Source of the DNA: Prochlorococcus sp. AG-424-P23
Lineage (GTDB): Bacteria > Cyanobacteriota > Cyanobacteriia > PCC-6307 > Cyanobiaceae
Reading direction: 5' to 3'
Assembly: GCA_003210135.1 (NCBI GenBank)
Contig: QCNK01000011.1
Location: 1 to 49,247, forward strand
DNA: 49,247 nt
Position 1 is the first letter of the stretch; each line of letters opens with the position of its first letter. The position numbers were made by a program, and so were the translations under genes. Under the pieces are notes generated by a model. The model worked only from the letters and a program-made list of their open reading frames with translations, had not been told where the DNA came from and did not search any database. This document shows positions 1 through 8,115 of the stretch, piece by piece.

Positions 1-1
1 G

Positions 2-841
2 AACCGCTTTTTTGGATTTTTACTTGGTTTAGTAAACGGTATTCCCCAAAAATCCTGGTCAATCGATCATGCATTTCATCATAGAAATAATGGGAATTGG
101 GAAATTTATAAAGGTCCTATAGATGTTTTAAGTCTGGAAGACTACAATTCTCTTTCAAAAAGAGAGCAAATATTTTATAAAGTAAGTCGTCATTGGATAA
201 TGCTTTTCCCTGGTGGTTTTTTTTACTTAGTTTTAAAACCTAGAATAGGGCTGATTATTATTATTTTTAATTTCATTAAAGATATAGTAGAAGAGGCTTA
301 TATCAAAATAAAAAACAGAGAAATTTCTAAACTTTTAGCTATTAATTCAAGACTCAAACCACCTTTTTCTGATTATGGAGATAATTTTAGTGAAATATTT
401 GAATTAATAATAAATAATATAGTGGTAATAATAGGGTGGATACTAATGTGCAGAATATTGGGTGTTGTTTTTTTTATATCGTTTTATTCATTGATATTAA
501 CCTTATCAGCTACGATTTTAATATGTGTTTTTTTCGTCCAACATAACTATAAAAATTCATACGCTAAAAATACAAAAAATTGGGATATCGTTGAAGGAGC
601 AATTTTGGGTAGTAGCAATTTAGATATACCTAATTGGCTAAATTGGTTCTTAGCAGACATATCATTCCACAGCATTCATCATCTCTCTGAGAGAATACCA
701 AATTACAACTTAAGAGCTTGTCATAAAGCAAATATTCATTTGCTTAATCAGTCAACATTTCTAAAATTAAAAGACTTCCCAGACTGTTTCAAATATATTA
801 TTTGGGATAACAAAAATGAAAAGTTAATTCCATTAAGTTAA
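2..841 (+). CDS. Fatty acid desaturase, 5'-truncated by window edge
   Basis: The reading frame is open from base 2, so the N-terminus and first histidine box lie outside the window. Two histidine boxes of membrane di-iron acyl desaturases are visible: HAFHH near bases 70-84 and HSIHH near bases 671-685, the second followed by RIPNYNLRACH. The block QHNYKNSYAKNTKNWD and the GSS-LPNWLNWF pattern match the acyl-lipid (omega-6/delta-12 type) desaturase family, in which a diiron centre introduces a double bond into membrane acyl chains. Hydrophobic segments lie between the boxes, as expected. The first in-window ATG (200) is internal and not the real start. Regiospecificity cannot be read from sequence. 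Confidence 0.85.
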   Translation, partial: NRFFGFLLGLVNGIPQKSWSIDHAFHHRNNGNWEIYKGPIDVLSLEDYNSLSKREQIFYKVSRHWIMLFPGGFFYLVLKPRIGLIIIIFNFIKDIVEEAYIKIKNREISKLLAINSRLKPPFSDYGDNFSEIFELIINNIVVIIGWILMCRILGVVFFISFYSLILTLSATILICVFFVQHNYKNSYAKNTKNWDIVEGAILGSSNLDIPNWLNWFLADISFHSIHHLSERIPNYNLRACHKANIHLLNQSTFLKLKDFPDCFKYIIWDNKNEKLIPLS

Positions 842-844
842 TTC

Positions 845-997
845 CTAATTCAACCTTCTTCTGAATTTTCTTTTAATAGGAATACTACTATATGCATGTG
901 TACCTATAGATGGTGGCAAGTCATTCTTTAGAGGATGCATAAAAGCATTTGCCATACTCTCTAGCATTTTCGAAAGCCAATTAATTACTGATTTCAT
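845..997 (-). CDS. Hypothetical protein, 50 aa
   Basis: A short open frame, convergent with the desaturase gene and ending 3 bases past its stop. It encodes an amphipathic N-terminus (MKSVINWLSKMLESMANAF) and a basic C-terminus ending KRKFRRRLN. There is no clear Shine-Dalgarno sequence and I do not recognise the family. The composition looks protein-like, but chance cannot be excluded. Confidence 0.4.
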   Translation of the reverse strand: MKSVINWLSKMLESMANAFMHPLKNDLPPSIGTHAYSSIPIKRKFRRRLN

Positions 998-1049
998 TGG
1001 AAAATCTATAAGTGTACTTATTTATCATCTAACTAAATACTTCAAAAGT

Positions 1050-1077
1050 AAATCAGTCTTTATGCTGATTTTTTATA
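1050..1077 (+). terminator. Rho-independent terminator
   Basis: Stem AAATCAG (1050-1056), 8-nt loop, CTGATTT (1065-1071), running into a T-rich tail. It lies about 210 bases past the desaturase stop and may end that transcript. Confidence 0.6.
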
Positions 1078-1287
1078 AATTTGTTTTGTAAAAAATTATT
1101 GTTGATTAATCAAATTGTTATTTTTTTATTTGTAAGAATATCAATATCATCACAACCTTTTTTATGGTAATAAAGATTAAATATTAATTTAGTAAATAAT
1201 ACTTATTTTTTCTAATTCACTTAATAAATTAAATAAGTCGGTCTAATTTCGTGCTATATCTCTATTCCAAATAAATCTATCGAATTT

Positions 1288-1446
1288 ATGAATGATTCAG
1301 TTACTCCTTCAAACCATAATACGGAAATAGATTCTATTAATTCATATTTTGAATGTATTACTGAATGCAGTATTGTGGATGGTCATCAAGAATGTATTAC
1401 TCGTTGTTTAGAAATTCATTTAAAAGGAGGTTCCCAAAATGAATGA
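1288..1446 (+). CDS. Cysteine microprotein with twin CX3C motif, 52 aa
   Basis: Encodes an acidic/polar 52-residue protein whose C-terminal half carries CITEC and CITRC, that is C-X3-C-X8-C-X3-C. There is no signal peptide or membrane segment. Twin CX3C motifs can form disulfides or bind metal; here that is inference. The C-X8-C-X3-C spacing is identical to that of the microprotein at 16834. Its last 8 bases overlap the next gene, which suggests translational coupling. Function unknown. Confidence 0.6.
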   Translation: MNDSVTPSNHNTEIDSINSYFECITECSIVDGHQECITRCLEIHLKGGSQNE

Positions 1447-1591
1447 AAAAAATACCCCACAAAGGAAAACCACTTTAAAGTGGAACATTGATGGAGAGCT
1501 TTCTGAAATTGATATGTTAAGAATTTTAGAGAAATTATCATCTACTGATCTTAATCAATGTGAATTGACATGCGATTATGATCAAGTTTAG
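1439..1591 (+). CDS. Cysteine microprotein, 50 aa
   Basis: Starts inside the end of the preceding gene behind a strong ribosome-binding site (AAAAGGAGG, about 1422-1430). The product is soluble, with KTTLKWNIDGELSEIDML at its centre and CELTC (CX3C) just before an acidic tail ending DYDQV. The tight overlap with the twin-CX3C gene suggests that the two products work together. I do not recognise a named family. Confidence 0.6.
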   Translation: MNEKNTPQRKTTLKWNIDGELSEIDMLRILEKLSSTDLNQCELTCDYDQV

Positions 1592-1637
1592 AAATCATTA
1601 TGAATACTTACTTTTGAGATAAAAGAATTCTTAATAA

Positions 1638-1778
1638 TTAATTTTTAGAATTTTTGTCATTTTTTAGGAATTTTTTGCTTAATTCTTTTTTTGTTATTTC
1701 AATGTGTTCTACTAGACCTAAATCACCATGAGTAGGACAATAATAGGTCATGAGCATCCATTTTTTTTCTTCATCCAT
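1638..1778 (-). CDS. Hypothetical protein, 46 aa
   Basis: A short charged protein beginning MDEEKKWMLMTYYCPTHGDL and ending in a lysine-rich tail. AGGGG about 10 bases before the ATG may serve as ribosome-binding site. The CPTHGDLG segment looks like one half of a zinc ribbon, but a second Cys pair is absent. Function unknown. Confidence 0.5.
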   Translation of the reverse strand: MDEEKKWMLMTYYCPTHGDLGLVEHIEITKKELSKKFLKNDKNSKN

Positions 1779-1965
1779 CTAACAATAACCCCTACATAAA
1801 AACTAATGAATAATTAATTAGGATAAAATATGAGAAAATTCTTGTTTCTTTATATTTTTTTCTTTTTTGCTTAACATACTATAGAAATTTTCAATCAATA
1901 GATATAAATACGCATGACTTTAAAAAAAATTCCTGCTATTTATAAATAAACTTAAAAATTATTTG

Positions 1966-2097
1966 ATGTCTTTAGAATCAATATTAATGGTGATAGCTCC
2001 AATCTGTCTTTTTACGGTAGGAGTAATTGTTTTACCTATTTTAGTAAAACCGCGTAAACAATCAGGCCAAACCAAAAGATATATACGCGGTCTTTAG
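1966..2097 (+). CDS. Small single-pass membrane protein, 43 aa
   Basis: One hydrophobic segment (about residues 5-27), then a short basic tail (KPRKQSGQTKRYIRGL), so by the positive-inside rule the C-terminus is probably cytoplasmic. No Shine-Dalgarno is obvious. No family recognised. Confidence 0.45.
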   Translation: MSLESILMVIAPICLFTVGVIVLPILVKPRKQSGQTKRYIRGL

Positions 2098-2311
2098 TTT
2101 GAAGAGCTTTATTAGTTTGAAGAGGTTTAAATTAAGAATAAAGACAGACGTTTCAAAAAAAATTAACTAAATGGATAAATAAAGAGATTTCTTTCAAAGT
2201 ATAAATTTGAAAATATTAATTTCAAATAATTTTTTTTAAATAAAATCTGGCTTTTTAAAACTCTTATGAAGAAGAAAAATGATGCATTTGTTTTCATAAG
2301 TAGATTCCGTA

Positions 2312-3547
2312 ATGGATGATAAGATAAATAAATTGACTTTATTAAACTTAATTCTTACCAAAACAAATTTGATTAATATAAAATTTTCAGGTCTTAAAGG
2401 CCAAGCGCTTGTAGTAAATAACAAAGATATTCCAAGCATAAAAGAATTTAAGGATGTTATTCCAAAACACTATTTCAAATGTAATACGATAATTTCATTG
2501 AGTTATCTCTTACAAACAGCTTTGATTCAATTATTAGTAATTGTAATAGGGTTAAATATTCCATTTACTCCAAAAATGATCCCAGTTTGGTTCATTTACT
2601 CATTAATTTCAGGCACTACTGCAATGGGATTCTGGGTAATTGCCCATGAATGTGGACATGGAGCATTTTCTAAAAACAAAACTTTGGAAACTCTAACTGG
2701 ATATTTACTACATTCCTTACTATTAGTTCCTTATTTTTCTTGGCAACGTTCTCATGCAGTTCATCATCGATTCACAAATAACGTAACCAATGGTGAAACT
2801 CATGTTCCTTTAGTCATTGATGGAAACGGAGTTACAGAAAAGGTTGGAGGAGAAAAAGAATTACATTTTTCAAATTCCATAGGCAAGAATAATTATGGTA
2901 TTCTTCAACTTGTTTTACATCTAATATTTGGCTGGCCTGCCTACCTACTAACAGGTAGTACTGGGGGTATTAAATATGGAACATCAAATCATTTTTGGCC
3001 AATCAAACCATTTTCCAAAGCATTGTGGCCATCAATATGGACTAAGAAAGTTTGGATGTCAGATATTGGTGTAGTCTTAACATTATTCGGTGTTTTCCAT
3101 TTTATTTTCAAGTATGGATTTTTTCCAGTATTAGCTATTTATTTTGGTCCTTTATTAGTAGTTAATTGTTGGTTAGTTGTTTATACATGGCTTCACCATA
3201 CAGATTCAGATGTCCCCCATCTTGCAAACAAGGAATTTTCATTCATGAGAGGAGCATTTCTTTCTATTGATAGACCATACGGTAAAATTCTTAATTATCT
3301 TCACCATAATATTGGTTCGAGCCATGTAGTTCATCATGTCTGTCCAACGATTCCTCATTATCATGCAAAAAAGGTTACTTTCATAATAAAAAAAGTATTT
3401 AAAAAGGCATATCTTTTTAATCCTGATCCCATACATAAAGCACTTTGGAATATTGCATGCAATTGTGTTGCTGTTAAGTCAGATATAAAAGAAGGAAGAT
3501 ATATCTGGCAATCTTCTTACAATAAAAGAGGATTTAAAACATCATAA
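2312..3547 (+). CDS. desA: DesA-type (delta-12/omega-6) fatty acid desaturase
   Basis: A 411-residue membrane desaturase with all three histidine boxes in canonical order: HECGH near residue 112, HAVHH near 148 and HVVHH near 338, plus the WLHHTDSDVPH block typical of the plant FAD2/cyanobacterial DesA branch. Hydrophobic pairs flank the boxes. The family inserts a second double bond into oleoyl chains of membrane glycerolipids at a di-iron site, using ferredoxin in cyanobacteria; this supports membrane fluidity in cold or high light. Length fits the family. It lies 1.5 kb from another desaturase gene of a different branch. The start is the first ATG in frame; exact regiospecificity is inferred. 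Confidence 0.9.
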   Translation: MDDKINKLTLLNLILTKTNLINIKFSGLKGQALVVNNKDIPSIKEFKDVIPKHYFKCNTIISLSYLLQTALIQLLVIVIGLNIPFTPKMIPVWFIYSLISGTTAMGFWVIAHECGHGAFSKNKTLETLTGYLLHSLLLVPYFSWQRSHAVHHRFTNNVTNGETHVPLVIDGNGVTEKVGGEKELHFSNSIGKNNYGILQLVLHLIFGWPAYLLTGSTGGIKYGTSNHFWPIKPFSKALWPSIWTKKVWMSDIGVVLTLFGVFHFIFKYGFFPVLAIYFGPLLVVNCWLVVYTWLHHTDSDVPHLANKEFSFMRGAFLSIDRPYGKILNYLHHNIGSSHVVHHVCPTIPHYHAKKVTFIIKKVFKKAYLFNPDPIHKALWNIACNCVAVKSDIKEGRYIWQSSYNKRGFKTS

Positions 3548-3661
3548 AATATAAATTTTTTTTCTTAATCACATTAGTTTACGCAAATCCGAAAAGAATA
3601 TAAAAGAATTAGGAATATCTTATTTTCTGTCTTAAAAAATATAGTTAGATATTAAAAGCTC

Positions 3662-3823
3662 ATGAGTGGTGACAATTTACATGGCAAGCAGCCTATTAAA
3701 TTTTATTCAGAGAAAATAACTCTCACAAAAGTGGAATTATTAGAAAGACAATTAAGTTTAGGAGAAAAGATCTTAAATTTAGATGAAAAACATAAAGAAT
3801 GGAGCAGAAAACTTTCAATTTGA
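3662..3823 (+). CDS. Hypothetical protein, 53 aa
   Basis: A soluble, charged, probably helical product. Residues 20-50 form a likely amphipathic helix (TKVELLERQLSLGEKILNL). It sits between desA and the convergent DUF938 gene. No cysteines, signal peptide or known family. Confidence 0.5.
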   Translation: MSGDNLHGKQPIKFYSEKITLTKVELLERQLSLGEKILNLDEKHKEWSRKLSI

Positions 3824-3870
3824 TAAATTAATAAATTAGTCTCTTACAATTTATTGATATTAAATGTTAC

Positions 3871-4494
3871 TTAGCAAGAAACTTTTTTATAAATTATTGA
3901 AAAATTATTTGCTGGCATCCTAATAATATTTTTTTGACAAAAACTATTTTTTTTAGCTTCTTCACTAACTTCCTCAATATTTCTAATACCCCAAAGATCA
4001 TTTTTTGCTCTTATTGAATTATCGAAACAATAATTACTTTTACTTATATGCTTATTACCAATTTTAAATGGTCCATATAAGATCAGAAATTGTCCCTCCT
4101 TGAGTAATTTTCCTGCGCCTTTAAAGAGCTCTATCGTACAATTCCATTTCGCGACATGAATCATATTTATAGAAACTATACCTTGCAAAGAATTTACTAA
4201 TTGTGTGGGTAAATGCCAAGGAACTTTTTCTACATCTAGATCCAGAGGTGGAGGCATTTTCCTACTTAATTCTTCATATTCTATCCAAGAAATTATACTT
4301 TTTCTATTCAGTAAATCTGGATCACTTGTTTGCCAAATTATTTCAGGAAAAAGTTTTTGAAAGAATACTCCATGCTCGCCACTTCCACTTCCAATTTCCA
4401 ATATTGAACAATTCTTTTTTATGTTTCTGGATAATACATCTCCTATACAATCTCTATTTCTTTGGGTAGCAGGAAAAAAAAGTCTATTATCCAA
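3871..4494 (-). CDS. DUF938 family SAM-dependent methyltransferase
   Basis: A 207-residue class I methyltransferase-like protein. It starts with the DUF938 signature FFPATQRNRDCI, then motif I LEIGSGSGEHGVFF (about residues 33-46), the acidic post-II position in TSDPDL, INMIHVAKW in motif IV, and a C-terminal LYGPFK block. The family is widespread in proteobacteria and cyanobacteria but its substrate is unknown; S-adenosylmethionine binding is inferred from the glycine-rich loop. It is probably monocistronic. Full length for the family. Confidence 0.85.
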   Translation of the reverse strand: MDNRLFFPATQRNRDCIGDVLSRNIKKNCSILEIGSGSGEHGVFFQKLFPEIIWQTSDPDLLNRKSIISWIEYEELSRKMPPPLDLDVEKVPWHLPTQLVNSLQGIVSINMIHVAKWNCTIELFKGAGKLLKEGQFLILYGPFKIGNKHISKSNYCFDNSIRAKNDLWGIRNIEEVSEEAKKNSFCQKNIIRMPANNFSIIYKKVSC

Positions 4495-4545
4495 AATTAA
4501 AAGAATTGTGAAATGAAGTAGATAAAAAATATTCAGGGATCTTCT

Positions 4546-4710
4546 TTATCTCACTTTTCTCAACTTTGGGGTCTTAAAAAACATTATTTTAAGGCTAAAG
4601 AATAAGATTGAAATCGTCAGTGCAGGCAAAATATAAAGTATTAAATCAGAATTTAATGGAGAAGTAACTAATGCAAAAATTAAATGCATATAATACGTTG
4701 CGAATGACAT
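4546..4710 (-). CDS. Small membrane protein, 54 aa
   Basis: Two hydrophobic stretches (about residues 2-16 and 23-44) followed by a basic tail (KTPKLRKVR) give a small hairpin-type membrane protein. It lies 51 bases upstream of the DUF938 gene on the same strand, so co-transcription is possible. No family recognised. Confidence 0.45.
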   Translation of the reverse strand: MSFATYYMHLIFALVTSPLNSDLILYILPALTISILFFSLKIMFFKTPKLRKVR

Positions 4711-4795
4711 TAATTTAATTATATCTAATTCATTAATAGCAATTATTTGAAGCTAAAAATTATTTTTTCTCGAAACTAAAAATCTTATTAAAAGA

Positions 4796-4821
4796 GTCAG
4801 CCTGTATCCCTACTAGCTGAC
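4796..4821 (-). terminator. Hairpin, possible minus-strand terminator
   Basis: GTCAGC (4796-4801) pairs with GCTGAC (4816-4821). Read on the minus strand the stem is followed by TCTTTTAATAAG. No recognised minus-strand gene lies upstream in the 250-base spacer, so it may end a small RNA or a long leader. Confidence 0.35.
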
Positions 4822-5070
4822 CCTTAGATATCATATTAATTTAAATTACTTCGAAATGAGGATTAAATCCTGAAAAAAAAAGCTCAAGATTATATTTTCT
4901 TTTGAAATTTTTGCATAAAATTGCAGAAAAATGATTCTAATAATAAAGTATTTTTTGATACAGATTTGTCGCATATTTGAAATTTATTAGCTAAACGCCG
5001 TAAATATTAGTAATTTTCTTTACATATCTAAATAAATGTGTTATATTTTTTAACAAATTATCTTAAAAAA

Positions 5071-5178
5071 ATGACTCCTGAAGCAGAACGTTTTAATGGT
5101 TGGGCAGCAATGTTAGGCTTTGTTGCAGCAGTTGGTGCATATGTAACAACTGGTCAAATTATTCCAGGCTGGTTCTAA
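5071..5178 (+). CDS. hli: High light-inducible protein (Hli), 35 aa
   Basis: A 35-residue single-helix LHC-like protein. It has the chlorophyll-binding core ERFNGWAAMLGF and the C-terminal block GAYVTTGQIIPGWF shared with the next gene. Hlips sit in thylakoid membranes, bind chlorophyll and carotenoid, and protect photosystem assembly under light stress. In the usual motif ExxNGRxAMxGF the Arg makes a salt bridge to the chlorophyll-ligating Glu; here that position is Trp (NGWAAM). The stop overlaps the next gene's start (TAATG), giving a tight two-gene hli operon that ends at a strong terminator. Confidence 0.9.
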   Translation: MTPEAERFNGWAAMLGFVAAVGAYVTTGQIIPGWF

Positions 5179-5318
5179 TGAAAAACACAGAACCAAAATT
5201 AGTTGAAAAAGAAAAATTAGTTGCTGAAAAACTAAATGGTAGATTTGCCATGTTGGGATTTATAGCACTTGTAGGGGCCTATCTAACAACTGGACAAATC
5301 ATTCCAGGTTTTATCTAG
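5178..5318 (+). CDS. hli: High light-inducible protein (Hli), 46 aa
   Basis: A 46-residue Hlip with a charged N-terminus (MKNTEPKLVEKEKLVAEK), the complete chlorophyll-binding motif EKLNGRFAMLGF and the GAYLTTGQIIPGF tail. The start at 5178 was chosen because it overlaps the stop of the preceding hli by one base. The frame is open further upstream only because it runs inside the first gene. Thylakoid photoprotection is known for the family; induction by light is inferred from family membership, not from a visible operator. Confidence 0.9.
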   Translation: MKNTEPKLVEKEKLVAEKLNGRFAMLGFIALVGAYLTTGQIIPGFI

Positions 5319-5340
5319 ATAAACGTCAAAACCTTTTTAA

Positions 5341-5380
5341 AGAACCTGGTTAAAAAATAACGAGGTTCTTTTTTTTCTTT
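5341..5380 (+). terminator. Rho-independent terminator of the hli pair
   Basis: Strong stem AGAACCT (5341-5347) with AGGTTCT (5363-5369), extended inside by GTTA/TAAC, followed by a long T run. It begins 22 bases after the second hli stop. Confidence 0.85.
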
Positions 5381-5576
5381 TTTATAAATATAAGTTTTTA
5401 CATTTGGATATTATCTTTTAAGAAAGGTATGAAAAATGATTATGAAACTTTATCTCAATATTTAAAATAAAATTGTAGTTTTTACTAATTTCAGATAAAT
5501 CAAATGATGAAAATTAGTTTTGGAGAAATTATTTTTATTAAAATGATATCCTTAAAAATAATATTATTAGAATTTG

Positions 5577-5705
5577 ATGAGAGTCAAACTTGAACCAGAT
5601 ACTGCATTCATTGGCAAAAAATTTGCCTATATATTTCTCGGAGTAATTTTCAGTCTTAATGCCATAACTTTTATTTGGTTTTTTTTATTCTCAAAATTAA
5701 GCTAA
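5577..5705 (+). CDS. Small single-pass membrane protein, 42 aa
   Basis: A short basic N-terminus (MRVKLEPDTAFIGKK) is followed by one long hydrophobic helix to near the C-terminus. It lies between two hli loci and might be a small thylakoid protein; that is speculation. No strong ribosome-binding site and no named family. Confidence 0.45.
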   Translation: MRVKLEPDTAFIGKKFAYIFLGVIFSLNAITFIWFFLFSKLS

Positions 5706-5740
5706 TTTTACTTATTCTTATAAGAAATTAGTAAATTACA

Positions 5741-5947
5741 TTAAAAAATACCAGGTATAATTTGTCCTGTTGTTACATAGGCACCCAATAAAGCAACAAA
5801 ACCTACCATAGCCCATCTTCCGTTAACTTTTTCTGCATTTTGAGGGTAACCATCGTAAGAAACAGACTCATCAATATATGGTCTTGTTTCTGATGGGAAC
5901 ATATTCTGTCTTCCACCTGACTCTGTTGTAACTCCTGAATTTGACAT
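5741..5947 (-). CDS. hli: High light-inducible protein (Hli), 68 aa
   Basis: A third Hlip, convergent with the first pair. A polar N-terminal extension of about 40 residues (SETRPYIDESVSYDGYP) precedes the chlorophyll-binding motif EKVNGRWAMVGF and the tail GAYVTTGQIIPGIF. The start at 5947 is preferred because it gives the MSNSGVTTESGG N-terminus typical of longer Hlips; an upstream in-frame ATG (6016) would add 23 hydrophobic, Cys-containing residues that look non-native. The C-terminal block is nearly identical to the neighbouring hli genes, which suggests local duplication. Confidence 0.9.
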   Translation of the reverse strand: MSNSGVTTESGGRQNMFPSETRPYIDESVSYDGYPQNAEKVNGRWAMVGFVALLGAYVTTGQIIPGIF

Positions 5948-6387
5948 TAGAAAATTATAATTGTTAACTAAAGTAACACAAATATTAATTTTTGTAAAGC
6001 AAATATTGGGGAGCATTTTATGGCAAAACTTCCAGTTAAATGAATAGCTTTTATTTAAAGAACTGAAAATTTTTATAATTTAAAAATTATTTTTTTAATT
6101 TAGTGTCTACGTAAATTTCCAAAATAAGCATTTATACTCACAATAAGTAATTTTACTTAGTAGAATAAAGAAGCATTTAGGAAGTGCTTAACTGGTTAAG
6201 ATCAGTAAATTTAACTAGTTCGTCATGAGCTTGCCTGTGGGATACTTGCAAGCTCTTTTAATTTCAAAAGAATAAAAAATAACTAATCTTTGAATCTAAA
6301 TTAATTACTTAAAGCCTAAAATTAATTAATTTCAAACTGTGATTATCCTATTTTATTGCTAGAAAGAAAATATATTACTTATAGAAC
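5948..6387. other. AT-rich spacer with orphan hairpin
   Basis: About 440 bases with no convincing gene on either strand. The only clear structure is the GC-rich hairpin at 6227-6255, treated separately. Confidence 0.5.
6227..6262 (+). terminator. Strong orphan terminator-like hairpin
   Basis: Perfect 8-bp stem GAGCTTGC (6227-6234) / GCAAGCTC (6248-6255), 13-nt loop, then TTTTAATTTC. No recognisable gene lies upstream on the plus strand, so it may end a small non-coding RNA starting in the 6,020-6,200 region. Confidence 0.5.
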
Positions 6388-6489
6388 ATGTCCTTAGATT
6401 TTATTCTAATTCCTTCTTGTATTTTTATAATTATTTTTCTTTTCAATAGAGAGAATAAAATATACAAAAGAAATCAAAAAGCCAAGTAA
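6388..6489 (+). CDS. Possible 33-aa membrane peptide
   Basis: A hydrophobic segment (residues 3-19) is followed by a strongly basic tail (NRENKIYKRNQKAK). This is typical of small membrane proteins, but there is no clear ribosome-binding site and chance is possible in AT-rich DNA. Confidence 0.3.
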   Translation: MSLDFILIPSCIFIIIFLFNRENKIYKRNQKAK

Positions 6490-6612
6490 GAACTCAATTT
6501 TATAAGAGTACACAAAAGGCCAGCGTAAACATAAAAATTAATTATCCATTAAAAAAGAATGGGAAAGATAAATTTTTTGAAATTATAATTAATTTGAGTA
6601 AATTTGAAAAAA

Positions 6613-6732
6613 CTAAGCTTGACTTTTACTTAAAATCAAATTGGTCCAATATGATCGTGAATTATTAATTTGATCTAATTTTTGTTGACAATGTATGCAC
6701 TTACATTCTTTTAATAAAATTTTGTTTTTCAT
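6613..6732 (-). CDS. Possible Cys microprotein, 39 aa
   Basis: Encodes MKNKILLKECKCIHCQQ followed by a polar helix. The CXCXXC cluster resembles metal-binding knuckles. AAGAAGAG upstream may serve as ribosome-binding site. Function unknown. Confidence 0.35.
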   Translation of the reverse strand: MKNKILLKECKCIHCQQKLDQINNSRSYWTNLILSKSQA

Positions 6733-6912
6733 TAATCTCTTCTTTTTCTTCAAGAAAACAGATTATATCTTCTAATGCAAGTATTAATTAATTATGTCTT
6801 GGTTTATTTGAAAAATATAAAAATATTTTTTTACTATTTATCTCATATTGGTTTCTAAATCACTGATATTTTATAATGGAAGAAAAGGCAGTACAAATTA
6901 AATAAACTTCTT

Positions 6913-8115
6913 TTGAAAATTTCAAATCAATCACTATTTAAAAAAACCATAAATAAATTAACTGCCCCTTGGAACTCAATACCTTTAATTGATAGATGGT
7001 TAATAGGTCAAATAATACCTCCAATGTTATTTGCTATTTCTGCCTTTACTGTAATTTCTTTGTCAGTTGGGGTAATGTTTGATTTAGTAAGAAAAATTGT
7101 TGAATTTGGATTACCACTCTATCAAGCTGTAAAGGCTTTAGTTTATAGCCTGCCAAGTTTTCTTGTTCTATCTTTTCCTATGGCAGTTTTATTGTCTACT
7201 CTTTTATCTTATGGAAAATTATCAGCTAATTCAGAGTTATTAGCTTTGAAGTCTTTAGGAATAACAACTTCAAGAATTATTGCGCCAGCTCTTGCTGTCT
7301 CATTATTTATGACTGGACTTACTTTTTATTTCAATGATAATTTAGTTCCTGCAAGTAACAAATTAGCAGAGTCAGTTCTAAGATCTGGGATAGGAAGTTC
7401 TTTTAATGAGGGAAATAGTAGAAGTAATATAATTTTTTCTCGAAAAGGATCAAGAATTCAATCCTCTACAAATAAACCAACAAAATCAAATACCTTACTC
7501 ACTCATATTTTCCATGCCAAAGTATTCGAAAATAATACGATGAAAGAGGTTACAGTCGTAGACTTTTCAAGAGAAGATATGAAGCAAATTTTAACAGCCC
7601 GAAGCGCCAAATTCGATAAAGATAATTCTTCTTGGATATTTAGAAATGGCAAAATTGTTTCTATTGATTCTGTTGGTCAAACTACTAATGTTCAATTTGA
7701 AAGATATTCTTACCCTTTTGTAGAGGGACCATTAGATCTTGCAAAAGTACCAAAGGATGCAAAAGATATGACTCTAAAACAAGCTTTAGAAGCTGAAAGA
7801 ATATACAAGAAAGTAGGCGATTTGAAAGAGATAAGGAGAATTCAAGTCCGTATTCAAGAAAAATTTACCCTACCCTTTGCATGTTTAGTATTTGGATTAA
7901 TTGGGAGTACTTTAGGATCTAAATCAAGTTTAAGGTCTTCTAAAAGCCAAGGATTTGGATTAAGTGTAATTCTCATATTGATCTACTATGTTATGTCCTT
8001 TGTGTTTAGTTCATTTGGCGTAAAAGGTTTACTTCCTCCAATAATTGCAGCATGGTTTCCAGTCTTCATTTCATTAAGTGGTGGATTCTATTTTTTAAAA
8101 AAATCGAATTCATAA
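6913..8115 (+). CDS. LptF/LptG family (YjgP/YjgQ) permease
   Basis: A 400-residue inner-membrane protein with the LptF/G layout: N-terminal transmembrane block (IDRWLIGQIIPPMLFAISAF, then two more helices to about residue 125), a soluble periplasmic beta-jellyroll middle (about 150-290) and three C-terminal helices from about residue 315. LptF and LptG are the membrane subunits of the ABC transporter that lifts lipopolysaccharide toward the outer membrane with LptB; cyanobacteria commonly carry a single such gene. The start is a TTG, the first usable codon after an in-frame stop at 6874; the next in-frame ATG would cut the first helix. Confidence 0.8.
   Translation: MKISNQSLFKKTINKLTAPWNSIPLIDRWLIGQIIPPMLFAISAFTVISLSVGVMFDLVRKIVEFGLPLYQAVKALVYSLPSFLVLSFPMAVLLSTLLSYGKLSANSELLALKSLGITTSRIIAPALAVSLFMTGLTFYFNDNLVPASNKLAESVLRSGIGSSFNEGNSRSNIIFSRKGSRIQSSTNKPTKSNTLLTHIFHAKVFENNTMKEVTVVDFSREDMKQILTARSAKFDKDNSSWIFRNGKIVSIDSVGQTTNVQFERYSYPFVEGPLDLAKVPKDAKDMTLKQALEAERIYKKVGDLKEIRRIQVRIQEKFTLPFACLVFGLIGSTLGSKSSLRSSKSQGFGLSVILILIYYVMSFVFSSFGVKGLLPPIIAAWFPVFISLSGGFYFLKKSNS

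Noticed and set aside
5100..5177. Upstream extension of the second hli gene to 5100
   Set aside because: It runs inside the first hli gene in another frame; the overlapping ATG at 5178 gives a normal Hlip length.
5948..6016. 23-residue N-terminal extension of the third hli gene
   Set aside because: The extension is hydrophobic with Cys residues and unlike Hlips; the internal ATG gives the expected start.
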